26,065 nucleotides of DNA from Acrasis kona (GCA_026419775.2 JAOPGA020000131.1:1-26065), one strand, 5' to 3'; shown: positions 8,674 through 18,657, numbered from the stretch's first letter. Numbers and translations are program-made. The notes: a model not told the origin generated them from the sequence alone.

Positions 8674-11154
8674 CTACATTTTTAAAAATTTACACAATTG
8701 TTTTGGAACACTTCTCAAGGCATCTTCAACACAACTCTCAACGTCGGTATAGTCATTCAACCTAACAAAAGTAACAACATCTCTATTAGCTCTTAGTCCT
8801 CTGAATATCAGATCGCATGTAGTGGCAATGGGACCTAATTTGTATGGAATGGTTTTCTTCTTGCTTTCAAAGTCTCTCATGGGCACTCCAATTTCCATCA
8901 CTCCACCAATCTCCGTAACGTTTGTGTTCATGTTTATCGACGATAATGTTCTGAAAGGTGAAAAATTTCCTATTCCGAAAATGATTATGCTCATGGGTGA
9001 CTTGTGCGAAGCTTCCACGAACTTGAAAATTGTTTCTCTAATGTTGATGTGATCGTTTGGGGTGATGATGATCAAAACTTGATAATGTGTAATGGTCAAC
9101 CTGTTGTTTGTATTGTCTGCGCTCAATTTACGTCTTGCTGTATAGTTTGATTCTATGTGATCTATTAAAAGTTAGTGTGAACGCAAAAATGTACCGACCT
9201 GATATGATGTGATAAAAATCATTAGGTGCGAAAGGGATGGGTATGTGTGGTTTGGAATCATCAATTCTTTCGTCCAATAATGTCGATGTTCTTTCTCCTC
9301 GAAGCGATTCTGCACTGGTGTATTTTGAGCTCTTCTTGACTTCTGCGACAATGTTAAAAAGAATGAAAGAGATGAAATACTTGTCATGTTATTTTCAGAA
9401 AAGTCAACATCTTTAATAGCGTCGCGATAGGCGGATAAAATGTTTGATCTACTGACACTTTGTTTTGATAAAGTACTACTTGGCTCTTGCACGTCGTTTC
9501 CATACCCAATTAATTGAAATTCTGTTCGCTGGCTGTTGTATTGGTCAATCCTATCCGATACTATGCTCATGATTTGTTCGTATAAATTATTCGTATTGGG
9601 TATTATTTGATGCAGGCATGTTTTGTTAAATTTTTCACTTTAAAGTTAAAACGTTTAAATTGTTCAAGAACCACTCACTTGTTGTAATTGGTAAGATCAA
9701 CCGCAAATGAACAGTTGAACAGAAGGCCGCTTTTAATGTAGTCCGTAAATGATTTTTCGTTTATTTTCGTTGTAGTGGAGATACTTCTGTACTCTGATTT
9801 GATTTCCAACTGACAGGTCACGAGGTCGCTAATAATGATTAGATTTTGTTTCGTCATGTAAACTTACTCTGATGAGACTTCAACTATTCTTGGTTGATAG
9901 AATGAAAGTAACTGATCCGTTACATATTCGCCGATTAGTACTTTTTTATCCTCTTCCAAATAGTACACTTCAAACCTAAAAGTGTTTGACTCAACCAGTG
10001 GAATGATTGTAAAAGGTGAAAATGTTCTTGAACTTGAGGTCTCAGTGACGTATAAGGGCAAGTACGAAAATACTCTTGTATATTCTGGTGCTAAAAAGAT
10101 AACGCAAGAACACAATTGTAAGCACTTACACATTTCGTCCGAAAACTCATCAAGTTCACACATGTCCCCAAGTGGTACCTTGAGGTGACTTACAGGATGA
10201 AGTGAGTGGGCAGCACATAAATCATTTTGTAATGTTTTGTCTTCTCTATCCGCTTTTTTCATTTTATTACCCGGTATCTTTTGATAGACCACAACTTGAA
10301 CGTTGTCATGCTTTTTGCTCAAATCGCACACTTTAATCCTCAAATCAACGACCGTGGTGAAGCTTTGTACAGGATTTAAACTAAGCCTAGATTCTCTTAG
10401 CACGCGTAGCAGATCATCTTTATTTGGATTATTGTTGCTTATTGTAACACTAACTTCTCCGACCTTTTGCCTGAGTTTTAATAAATCCTTCTGAAAGTAT
10501 TTTGATGAAACGGCCTCTCCTAATAAAAAGTCCTAATTGTCAATTAATGTTAATTGAGGATACTTACAGAATGACCTATTATTGTTCTCTCCTCCGCATG
10601 AAGTACAACAAGCATGATTCTTGTACATCTTTCAAATCGAAATTCGGCTCTAGAAGTTGTTATTCGAAAAAAATATAAATGTAGAATTTCTACCTGACTG
10701 GGTTCATGAAATGTATTACTGAATCGAGGCTGATGTTAATGTCCTCGGTAGTTCCCAATAGCACCCACTTTACATCAACCCTGACAAGAACAGAAATATG
10801 CACAGGAATACTTTTATCTTTCATCCTTGATCGTTAGTTAAATGGCTACAATTTAAAATACTTTTGTAGTGTAAAGAATAAATTAATGTAAGGATCCACA
10901 TGCATGAAAGTGGACGACCTTTGAATTTGATTCTTGTAAATAGATTCATATTTGACAATCTTCTCTAGGTTGTTGTACACGTCGCTGATAAAATCAACAG
11001 ACTCGGGTACATTCGATACATGCAGCGAATGCTTTGTTGGTGTACTTTGATGACTAATGAATGCTCTCCTTCTTCGTCTATTCGGACTTGTAGCGGTCTT
11101 TGGCAGAGCCCACGGCGTTTCTTCTTTTTCTTTTCGACACAAACCATCCACCAT
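8674..11154 (-). CDS. Copine-like protein (C2-C2-vWA)
   Basis: Nine exons, complement(8674..9161, 9199..9342, 9381..9637, 9679..9828, 9868..10532, 10568..10649, 10694..10825, 10862..11154) with introns of 37, 38, 41, 39, 35, 44 and 36 bp; eight segments are certain, and a further upstream exon cannot be excluded. The joined frame is 736 aa ending in TAG. After a basic, disordered N-terminus, a first C2 domain includes VDPYINLFF and KWVLLGTTED, as in copines (DPFVVLY...W..VGRTE). A second C2 lies at about 210-400, and a copine-type vWA domain at about 420-736 (KSGLLFNCSFAVDLT; AYRDAIKDV; FAPNDFYHIIS; SPMSIIIFGIG). Copines are Ca2+-dependent phospholipid-binding proteins of the cytosol and membrane. 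The MIDAS is divergent: DLTNY replaces DxTxS and IITPND replaces the usual IITDG, so metal binding in the vWA domain is doubtful. The ATG at 10824 would give a shorter protein lacking most of C2A; the 36-bp intron joining exon 11154-10862 restores it. Confidence 0.78.
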
Positions 11155-11413
11155 CCTCCTGCATTTCAGTTTTGACGTTGACAGCAAATAATATCTGAGA
11201 ATTTTATTAATAATCGGAGAAAACTGACAGTTATGTTACATGATTGTAAGTGAAACACCGCTAACTTGAGTAGATCATCTAACTTATTTTTGTGGTTCTT
11301 CTGTGGTATATTGCACATATTTTGTAAAGGTGTTGCAATTACACAACCAGAAATCTAATCTTCATACCAGTAACATCACATGACGGAGGTAAAAGTTCAT
11401 AAAAGTGAGAGCG

Positions 11414-11435
11414 TCATATTCATTGAACCACCATT
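11414..11435. repeat. 22-bp exact match to the dynamin-like locus (13074-13095)
   Basis: TCATATTCATTGAACCACCATT occurs here and at 13074-13095 in the same orientation, where it encodes part of NGGSMNM of the dynamin-like protein. Similarity continues weakly beyond it (GATTG, AACAA). A 14-bp match, GTTAGAAATACGCA, also occurs at both about 11509 and about 13710, preserving order. This suggests a small decayed copy of the dynamin locus. Confidence 0.5.
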
Positions 11436-11726
11436 ACGATTGTTAACAAGGTTCCATCAAAATTGCTCGTCAAAGCGCTATTAAAAATATGGCCGTGTAA
11501 ACAATCACGTTAGAAATACGCACTTAAACTAAACGCGCCCATCCGTAGCGCTAAAATATGGTCGTATGTACTACGTAATTTACGACAAAGACATGAAGAC
11601 CCAAGAAGAAACATACGAACTGTTCATCATACCATTTTTAGACCTGGTGGGTGGTCAGATCTAGTATGTTATGACACGACACAGGAAACACCTAATCTAC
11701 AAATTCTTTAAGAGCGAAGGGCACAC

Positions 11727-11780
11727 CTGACACATTTCGACACATTGACACCCGACATATTGACACATTGATATATATAT
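11727..11780. repeat. Degenerate GACACATT minisatellite with (AT)n
   Basis: Four to five imperfect copies of GACACATT/GACATATT are spaced 8-17 bp apart and followed by a run of alternating A and T. No function inferred. Confidence 0.5.
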
Positions 11781-12047
11781 AGACACAAACACACAGGAAC
11801 AACAAAGAAGATCGTAGGCGGCGATAACAAAAATGACCACGAAAACCATAGAGACCACGAAGACTCAAGTAACCGAGTCAGTCCCGCACGAAAAAGGAGG
11901 AGGGCAACGTGTGGTATCCGACCCAGGATCTTCCGAGCCCTAAACCAACCGTCCATGGGATGTTTACACTCTCAAATTTTTTGAAACCTGTAACTCAATA
12001 AAATTATAATACTTTTATTATTGTTTTATTCACCAGATTACAACCTG

Positions 12048-14270
12048 TTACACAAGTTGATTCCTTCTACCAGTACCAGGACGCGATAGGATTGGGGTTA
12101 GGTTTTTTTCGCCTTTAACATCAGGCACATGGTTGTTTGGTTTGAAATCTTGCTCAAGTTTCTTTGAATTATTTAATGGCGATAGTCGAGGTGTTAGTGG
12201 TCTCTTAGTAGTTACATGTATGTACTCTGTTGTCGGTTCATTTGAACTCTCTGAAGACTGGTTATGCATTCTGGTCTTGATGAGATCAATGGCAACTTCC
12301 TGGCTGACAAGCTCTTCGATAATGTTGACCTCACCCTTCAGTTCCATCATTTTCAACTTCAGACTTTTTTCAATGGTGTACTTTTCTTCAAGTAATGTTC
12401 ATACTCTGATGCAATTCATTAAATATTTGACATTGATCAACGAAGATTGTATTTAGCTCGCTATAGACAAGTTTAACGACAGCTTCGATTGTCAAAGTTC
12501 GAATTCCATAGTATGCGTTGCATATATCAGTAGCAGCTCGGTGCACTGCAATATGTGATTGAGATAATGCTTTGAGATATTCTGCATCTATGAAATCGCT
12601 CTCAATAGACTGCTTGTAGAGCTCTGGTACGAAGACAGGCACATCCATGGATTTAAATAGTACTGAAAAATAATTCGCAACCACAACATTTCCATTTTGA
12701 AGTCGAGATTTAGTACCTATTAATATTTCAATAACACTCTCCCCAAACGCTTTATCAATATATTGTGGTATTACGTCTTTGATTATTTGAACAATCCATT
12801 TTGATAGCTGCATCAGTATTTCATTTACCAAAGTCTCAGATCTCTCCCTTAGTTTATTGATAGGACTTTTTAGCCACTTTTTAAAAATTTGATGGAGGTT
12901 CAAACTGTTACCACCCACAGGACCTGTTACGATTCTGTTAGAATCTTTATATTCTTGTCTCAATGCATTCAAGAATGCGGTAAGTGTCGCATTGTCAAAT
13001 AAATTATATTTAGATACTTCATTAGTATACGGTTGTATGAACGTGCTGTGCATGGATGATACATTAGGAGATTTCATATTCATTGAACCACCATTTGGAT
13101 TGAAACAACAAGATATTGCAGTTGCTATTTCATTGCATGTGACGATGACATGAGAATTTTGGAGTTTCTCAATTCCAGATAGTTGTTCTTTCTTGAGGTA
13201 TAATTCTGCCTTGAGGTCCCTAAAGATGTTGGAATTGTAGAACAAATTCAAAATAGTAGAGCTAAGGCAATCAATCAATCGTGTACGTAGCTTATCGATG
13301 CCTACAAACCTCTTCAAATCACTTGAATGAAGTTCCACACTATTAAACAAGTCTTTTTCATTTTGATCTAATTTCAAATGATCACAACTGCTCCCGTCCT
13401 CTGGTAGAAGCATTTTTTTATCAAATGATGAAAGCGCGTACCAATCATTGGCCACAGTCCAATTATTAGTGCGGTTTACATTTGCTTCCAGCATATCATC
13501 GACTACTTGAATATTATCAGTGGAGGTATTTGTCAGAACTCCAATAATGTTGAGATTTTTGTATTTTTTAAGAAGGTCACGATCCTCGATTATGTTATAA
13601 CGGTCTATCTTTGCGGTTCTCACCCATAGTACCACTTTTGGGTTATCGTTTTGTAAATAATGCTCTACCAGGTCTTTGATTTGCGTATATATTTGTTGCT
13701 TTGTTAAAGGTTAGAAATACGCATGAAGTGTTTCACATACCTTTGTGTCGGCGACCAAACCAGGTAAATCTGTAAGACTTAGTGCTGTTAGTGTTCTTGA
13801 TGTTGAAATTATAATGCAAATCGGATTTTTACTAATCTCTTGACCCTTTTCCGCCTCCATGAATTTACCGTCTTAATGTACTTGTCGACTGTATCAGCCA
13901 TTTGTTCCACTTCTGTGTATGTATTGTTGATTTGTTCTGGATAGTCGTCGCTCCCTTTAACAAACAGCTGCAACTGAAAGTCCGGTAAATCGGATGGTAG
14001 GATACTAATTTGCAGTGGACATCTTGTGCAAGTTCCACTCCCAACAGGCACGAAGTCAAAACCGCATAATCAACGAAGAACAGTCGATTTTCCGGCGGAC
14101 TGCATGCCAACAACGAGTAATTCTGGAGGACTAGGTAGTTTTTTCAGTGTAGCTTCCGATAACCCACAACGTAGCTCCTTCCATGTTTTACGATACAGAA
14201 AGTTTACTGTATTTTTAAAAAGAATATTTACTTTTTAAGCTAAACGTACGTTGGACTCTTCGGAGTACAT
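12048..14270 (-). pseudogene. Dynamin-family GTPase locus, reading frame disrupted
   Basis: Large-GTPase homology: a P-loop VVGMQSAGKST at 14109-14079, then a dynamin G2 region VPVGSGTCTRCPL, then G3 DLPGL just before a 42-bp intron (13699..13740), a middle domain, and a GED-like end LLEEKYTIEKSL, finishing with a tail of about 90 aa at TAA 12048. A small first exon (ATG 14270, about 9 codons) joins by an intron of about 39 bp (14207..14245). Three breaks are visible: an in-frame TGA at 14072-14070, directly after the P-loop (LR-stop-LCGF); a frame change near 13835, which could be one base lost in AAAAGGG; and another near 12391, where the frame ending SMNIT-stop must shift to reach LLEEK. 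The G4 motif (TKxD) reads TNTS. Dynamins act in membrane fission. This is either a recent pseudogene or a real gene with assembly errors; I cannot separate these. Confidence 0.7.
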
Positions 14271-14572
14271 TTTATTTAAAATTACTGCATGGTATTGTTG
14301 TTTGTAATATTCCATGAAAAGAAACTTTTGGAAAATCGAAGTTGGCTTCCAAGAAATTTCCTTTGAAAAAGGCGGCAGATATGGTCGGTTCGATGAGACT
14401 TGAGAATGGTTTGGACATGAACAACGCTGGCTCCGTGTACCTGAATGGTGCTCCTGCGGATATAAGACTTGTAGAATCTGTTTGGCATACTCATCTTAGA
14501 GGGTTGATCGCCACCAGTTTGTTCTTGTATAAGTAAAACAGTTCTATATATCTAATTTGCAGATAGTGCAAC
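14271..14572. other. Intergenic, unresolved short frames
   Basis: Contains the dynamin-locus 5' flank. A plus-strand open frame ends at 14536 with first ATG at 14381 (MVGSMRLENGLDMNNAG, about 51 aa), and an overlapping frame starts at ATG 14313 (29 aa). Both have coding-like composition, but I recognise neither and see no intron joining them. Confidence 0.3.
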
Positions 14573-14686
14573 TTTTTGTTCCCAATTAAACAAATCAATT
14601 TTGTTAGAACGTTTTGTTCCCGGTCAACTAATTTATTTTCGTTCGAACGAACACATTTCGGTTATACACATTTTCTTCCGGATCAT
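14573..14686 (+). repeat. Left terminal inverted repeat with internal sub-repeats
   Basis: Composed of related units of about 18 bp sharing TTTTGTT and GAAC (for example TTTTTGTTCCC and GTTTTGTTCCC), ending at CATTTCGGTTATACACA...CTTCCGGAT. The transposase ATG at 14688 lies right at its inner end. Confidence 0.55.
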
Positions 14687-14687
14687 C

Positions 14688-16061
14688 ATGGCATCGCAGC
14701 AAAAAGCTAAAAAACTTTGCGTAAACTCAAGCAAGACCTTATAGCTGAACAATGGGGTATTTTAGAGGAAGATTGGGCAGTTGCCAAGCCAGAGAGAGCA
14801 CATAGGACAAAGAGAAATGATGTGGACGAGATATCTCTTGTAAAGCGAACATTAAGGGACAGTGTTGGTTTCATAGCCACATTTATATTTCTAAATTTAC
14901 TATTTAGCATTGAAGACTGACCAGGCCCTTATCGAAATGTTGAGAAAGGAAGGAGAAAGAAAAAGAGCAGGATGTTGAGATCCTGAGTATTGTTCCTGAT
15001 AAATCAATTCAAGCAGCAGTAATTGACTTTGTGCAAGAAGGATGGGTACTTTTGGATGATAAAAAGCTGGTTCGGTTAGATGTTGTGCAAGACCCAAAAC
15101 TAAAAACACAGTTTGAAACACCACTACAAGCTTACAAGGCAATGTCTGAGACAATGGCTGTAATAATTAGGGATATAATAAACAGTAACCTACATTCCTT
15201 AGCATCAAAAAGCTTAAAGGAATTAACAATCCATATATTTGCATGCTGCTCCCGTTCATCAAGCAGCCATTCACATCAAATCAGTCAGCTGTTGAACAGT
15301 GCCAAGAACATATTGCAAGTGTCTCCAATGAAGACGATGTTTTTAATTGGACAATGGATGCTGGCTATGGAGGAAAATTTGTGTTTAGTGATGAATCAAA
15401 TACGGCTGTTGCATCTATGAAGTCAACAGTATTTCAATATGTCTGGACGGTATTAGAGCATGAGTTAAAAATAGGTCATAGCAAGCTTGCTTTTAATACA
15501 AAAACGAAAGTGGTTGCTGCTGTTTACAAGGACTATATCAAGAATGAGAGTGATAACAGCAGAGCTGATAGTCACACAGACAATGAAGATGAAGTAACTA
15601 CCATCAAGGTTAATGTACATCGCACAATGTCAAATACATTTGAACCAGCACTAATTCCAACATTGATTCGTAATGATGCTTTGGAACTTCAGACGCCTTG
15701 CAAAGTATACAGTCTAGAGCATTTAAATACTCTTAAGAAGGATGATTTGATTGATGTAGCTGACAAGAAGTATAATGAATTTTCATTCAACTTCAAAGTA
15801 GAAGACTGGAGCAAGAAGATGATTCTGTGCTTCTTAGATACAGCAATGCTGAACGCTCATAGCTTGCACAGTCAATGTGTTGAAGGGGTAGGATATGGAA
15901 AATTCAGAGAAGTAGTGGCAGAATCATTAACAGCAATTAATGAAACGGAAAAAGACAACACAGGAGGGCGACCAGTAGGGTCAAAGTCAGCCAAGATTGT
16001 TAGGCGAGGGCGCCCTAAAAAAGCTGAAATTAAAAGAGGAAGGCCAAAAAAAATTGTGTGA
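14688..16061 (+). pseudogene. Putative transposase with C-terminal AT-hooks, frameshifted
   Basis: About 440 residues of coding sequence in several frames. It starts MASQQKAKK at ATG 14688 and shifts frame near 14712 into RKLKQDLIAEQWGILEEDW. A 46-bp GT-AG intron (14861..14906) restores the frame into DTLKTDQALIEML. Another shift falls in an A5 run near 14962, and a third around 15200-15240, before the long frame ending at TGA 16061. The C-terminus carries three GRP cores (GGRPVGSK, RRGRPKK, KRGRPKK), typical of AT-hook minor-groove binding. Upstream of these, EDWSKKMILCFLDTAMLNAHSL resembles the C-terminal helix of piggyBac-type transposases, a weak resemblance only. Position between inverted repeats supports a transposase. 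Probably inactive. Confidence 0.5.
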
Positions 16062-16257
16062 GACATTTACACCTTGTAGTTGACTATTGGTCTTAAGACA
16101 ATAAATTATTTTCCATCACATGACAATTTAAAATTTTGAATAATTTTTTTTTAACATACTTCATTGCATACAAATATACAACAGCATTATGTTTCAAAAA
16201 GTGTATTTTATGCTTCTTTCGTGCTAGGATTACAAAGTGATCAAGATGATTTTATCG

Positions 16258-16518
16258 CTAAATAAGACAAGGCCCAGATGTGGATGAATCTACGTCTTCA
16301 CAACTTTTTGTTACCATGTAAATTATTGTCATAGTATCATGTCTTGATACTGTAAATACTGAAACATTTTGTTGAACGCACAATGCATGGGATTGCTCTG
16401 AAGTTTTGTCAAAAAATATCTTTACAACCGTATAACTCATCAAGGAATTGAAACCTAGAAAATAAAAAAAATGTGGTCGATACAACTCTATGTATAGCGT
16501 ATAATCGTCAAATTTCAT
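16258..16518 (-). CDS. Small ORF (86 aa) inside the TIR element, unknown
   Basis: ATG-to-TAG frame on the strand opposite the transposase, beginning MKFDDYTLYIELYRPHFF. It lies wholly between the inverted repeats, so it could be an accessory gene of the transposon or chance. No domain is recognised. Confidence 0.25.
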   Translation of the reverse strand: MKFDDYTLYIELYRPHFFYFLGFNSLMSYTVVKIFFDKTSEQSHALCVQQNVSVFTVSRHDTMTIIYMVTKSCEDVDSSTSGPCLI

Positions 16519-16591
16519 GTTGCATGGTTTGTTTTTGAGTGAGATAAAATTGTATGTATGTAAACTTTATTAAGGTATGTACGTAACAGAT

Positions 16592-16677
16592 ATCCGGAAG
16601 GATTTGTATATGACCGAAATGTTCTTGGACAACCAAAATGTTCGCAATCAACCAAAATGTCTTTTAGTCAACAAAAA
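16592..16677 (-). repeat. Right terminal inverted repeat with internal sub-repeats
   Basis: On the plus strand it holds the units ACCGAAATGTTC, ACCAAAATGTTC and ACCAAAATGTC and ends CAACAAAAA. Read on the minus strand it parallels the left repeat, from TTTTTGTTGAC outside to CTTCCGGATA inside. Confidence 0.55.
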
Positions 16678-16997
16678 CATAATTAATAAACGTAATATTT
16701 ATTTAAATTGAGATTTACATGGACTATGCACTACTCCCGTGAGGGCAAACAATGTGCAAGTCAAGGTGTGGTGTTGTTATAAGATGGCGTTGAGGTTCAA
16801 CAAGAGGGAGCGGGTGGAACGGTTGGAGAAGTAAATGTGTCCTCATGTCTGGATTTCTTACTTCTAGGCCTGGGTGAGTTTGTTAGGGGTGATTGGAGTT
16901 GTTCTGGGGACAAAAGGATCTGTGTATGAAAGTGGTGCGGAAGTTGGTAAACTGGCGTGGTGATGTAGAGTGGGAAGTAGAGGTGGCTTTGTAGGTT

Positions 16998-18533
16998 TTA
17001 AATGGGAAACAGATCGCACAAACCGTTAATTGGCGGGTCAAACTGGTGGTCTGAAACAAGATTAGTCGGGTACTGAATGTGTCTTGTTCGGGCGAAGATA
17101 TGTCTCCCAAGTAGAGAGAGTATGTTACTTATAACAGATGTAGTTTCGGAAGTGGATCTATCACGGTCGTTTAGGTAGATTTTATTAAAAGCAGAGCGGA
17201 TGTGGGTGTAACAGGAGTTAGAAAAGAAGCCACGAAGGTCAATGACAAGGTGGTTGGTGCGGATATTGCTTGGGGGGTTGATATTGTTCCAGGTAAGAGA
17301 GATTTTGTGATCATTCAGAAAATGATCATTTAAGACTTTATTAATATCTTGTTTNAATTCTGTGATAGCAATATCAGCGTATCTGCACTCAAGGATTAGG
17401 TGCTTAAGATCAGCGTCTTGACCGCATAAACTACATTTCAAGAGCGTTCCACTTTTGAGGTCTCTATTATAAAATTGATCACAGCGTGCTCTAAGAATGG
17501 AGAGGGCAGGGCGGTTGGGGCATACAGTATTCCATATCATGTTTGAAATACCGTGGGGGGCTTCTGTATGAGTGGGGAGGTCGTAGACTGTAGAGTTGGA
17601 GGATTCTGGGGAGATGTTGGAAAGGTAGTATTCTCTGACTAGCCGAGGAATGTTGGGGTTGATGTTGTGGGTACCGTGGATGATTACAAACTGGGGGGAG
17701 TGTGCCATGATGATTGTGCGAGTGAGGATAATAGGGGGGCCAGATGAACGACCAATGTCAGCTTCAGCATCGGCCCGAATGTTATCTCTGTCTCCACTAT
17801 GTCCTTTGATCCAGCTGAGTGACGCGTCAATGCCTTTAGATGTCGCCAGGTAGTGGAAGGTTTTTGAAAGGTGACCAGTCCGCTCAGATAATTTATTCAT
17901 CCTTACTGCGTTTTGATTGTCAATAAATACACATACCCTTGAATTGGCTGGGAGTGCTTTTATGACAATGATGGCACCAATAATTTCGGCATGTGTGGAA
18001 CTATCGCATGGAGGGATTTGTAGTACTCTAGTATGAATGATATTATTTGATTGAGGATCGGTGACCACAATCCCCACACCAGCGGGCTCCATGTTGTTAA
18101 TGAAAGAGGCATCGACTGTAACCTTGAGAAGGGGAATATTACACTCGGGGAAGGGATCAATCATCCCACTATCCACAATGGTTTCTTTACCTGTAGGTAG
18201 GGATAGCAAGAAGTTGGTACTGTGTTTGTATCTTGCCAAACGTAGGTCCATAGCAGACATGATCGCCAGGGATGATACAAGTGGATCCCGTGAGGTCATT
18301 GATGGGGTCTGTTTAGTCGCTTGTTTGAGTAGGTTAGCGGTAGCAGCTGCAGCTGGCTCAAAGGTGCAGTTGAGGGTACGGAGGAGGTTGCGAATGCGGG
18401 AGATAGTAGCAATCACCCATGCAGGATCCATTCCCAAACCCCCAAGGGAACGAGGGTTGTGGAGAAGGTAGGTAGGACAAGTAGGAGGGAAATGTAGGAG
18501 TCTTCTAACATGATTATTGAAGCATGAGTCCAT
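16998..18533 (-). pseudogene. Element A pol, 3' part: RNase H and CCHC
   Basis: 511 codons ending at TAA 16998. Contains an RNase H domain with the acidic set in order: Asp in VTVDASF, Glu in THAEIIGA, Asp in VFIDNQNA, and the WIKGHSGDRDN histidine/aspartate segment. It then has a zinc knuckle CSLCGQDADLKHLILEC (C-x2-C-x7-H-x4-C). The start at 18533 is not a real initiation site: it is the first base after the duplicated target of element B, and the frame continues from the piece ending at 24682. One ambiguous base (N at 17355) lies inside the frame. RNase H removes RNA from the cDNA hybrid during target-primed reverse transcription. Confidence 0.85.
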
Positions 18534-18546
18534 ACAAGCGGTAGAT
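18534..18546. repeat. Target-site duplication of element B, copy 1
   Basis: ACAAGCGGTAGAT (plus strand), identical to 24682-24694. It borders the 3' (tail) end of element B. The last bases AGAT also fit the tail unit, so the true duplication could be a few bases shorter. Confidence 0.85.
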
Positions 18547-18567
18547 AAAGATAAAGATAAAGATAGA
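18545..18567 (-). repeat. 3' microsatellite tail of element B
   Basis: On the minus strand the element ends ATCTATCTTTATCTTTATCTTTATCT, a short (ATCTTT)n array rather than poly(A). Simple-repeat tails are known in I-like non-LTR elements. AATAAAA lies just upstream. Confidence 0.75.
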
Positions 18568-18657
18568 TTTTATTAGTCCACAAGACCAAGGTTTAGGGTG
18601 ACAGAAACGACCAGAATGTTCGAGTCCAGACGTCAAGTGGGCAATGATATGGACGCT

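Larger units (their letters stand above)
11155..12047. other. Intergenic with fragmentary repeats
   Basis: Between the copine-like start and the dynamin-locus stop. It contains a 22-bp exact copy of dynamin-locus sequence (11414-11435), two diverged copies of a motif reading GCGCTA...AATATGG (about 11475 and 11547), a short minisatellite with an AT run (about 11727-11780), and a plus-strand open frame at about 11803-11943 reading MTTKTIETTKTQVTESV onward that I do not recognise. No convincing gene. Composition is uneven, suggesting old insertions. Confidence 0.4.
14573..16677. mobile_element. Decayed TIR DNA transposon, ~2.1 kb
   Basis: The interval is bounded by imperfect inverted repeats of about 85-115 bp (14573-14686 and 16592-16677). 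It encloses a frameshifted plus-strand putative transposase and a small minus-strand ORF. The inner ends match best: CATTTCGGTTATACACA then CTTCCGGAT on the left, and CATTTCGGTCATATACA then CTTCCGGAT on the right when read on the minus strand. No target-site duplication is clear. A TTAA occurs near each end (14586; 16682) but not at equivalent positions. The 3' end of retroelement A lies directly against the right end. Confidence 0.55.

Noticed and set aside
10674-10824. Copine start at ATG 10824
   Set aside because: An in-frame stop just upstream makes it look like a start, but it would lack most of C2A; a 36-bp GT-AG intron (10826-10861) joins the frame to an exon carrying the missing VDPYINLFF strand.
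11708-11956. 82-aa minus-strand ORF over the minisatellite
   Set aside because: Part of it translates the GACACATT repeats and it matches nothing; composition is repeat-driven.
12372-13857. Micro-introns of 23 bp (near 13835) and 19 bp (near 12390) to repair the dynamin frame
   Set aside because: Both have GT...AG ends and restore frame, but they are far below the local 32-51 bp range, and the 19-bp one would delete the LLEE motif that matches the GED. Frameshifts fit better. A 46-bp intron with a GTCGAC donor at the first site remains possible.
3460-14072. TGA as a sense codon
   Set aside because: In-frame TGA occurs in the dynamin locus (14070-14072) and in the 3460-3989 remnant, but the intact genes (exportin, copine, cyclase, both ORFs of element B) have none internally, use TGG for Trp, and the LURP-like gene appears to end at TGA followed by AT-rich non-coding DNA. 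Decay or sequence error is simpler.
14573-16690. TTAA target-site duplication proving a piggyBac element
   Set aside because: TTAA occurs near both ends, but at unequal distances from the inverted repeats in AT-rich DNA, so it is not evidence of a duplication.
17355-17355. Ambiguous base N in element A's RNase H frame
   Set aside because: The frame is continuous through it, so it marks an unresolved base call rather than a lesion; noted only as a caution about assembly quality.
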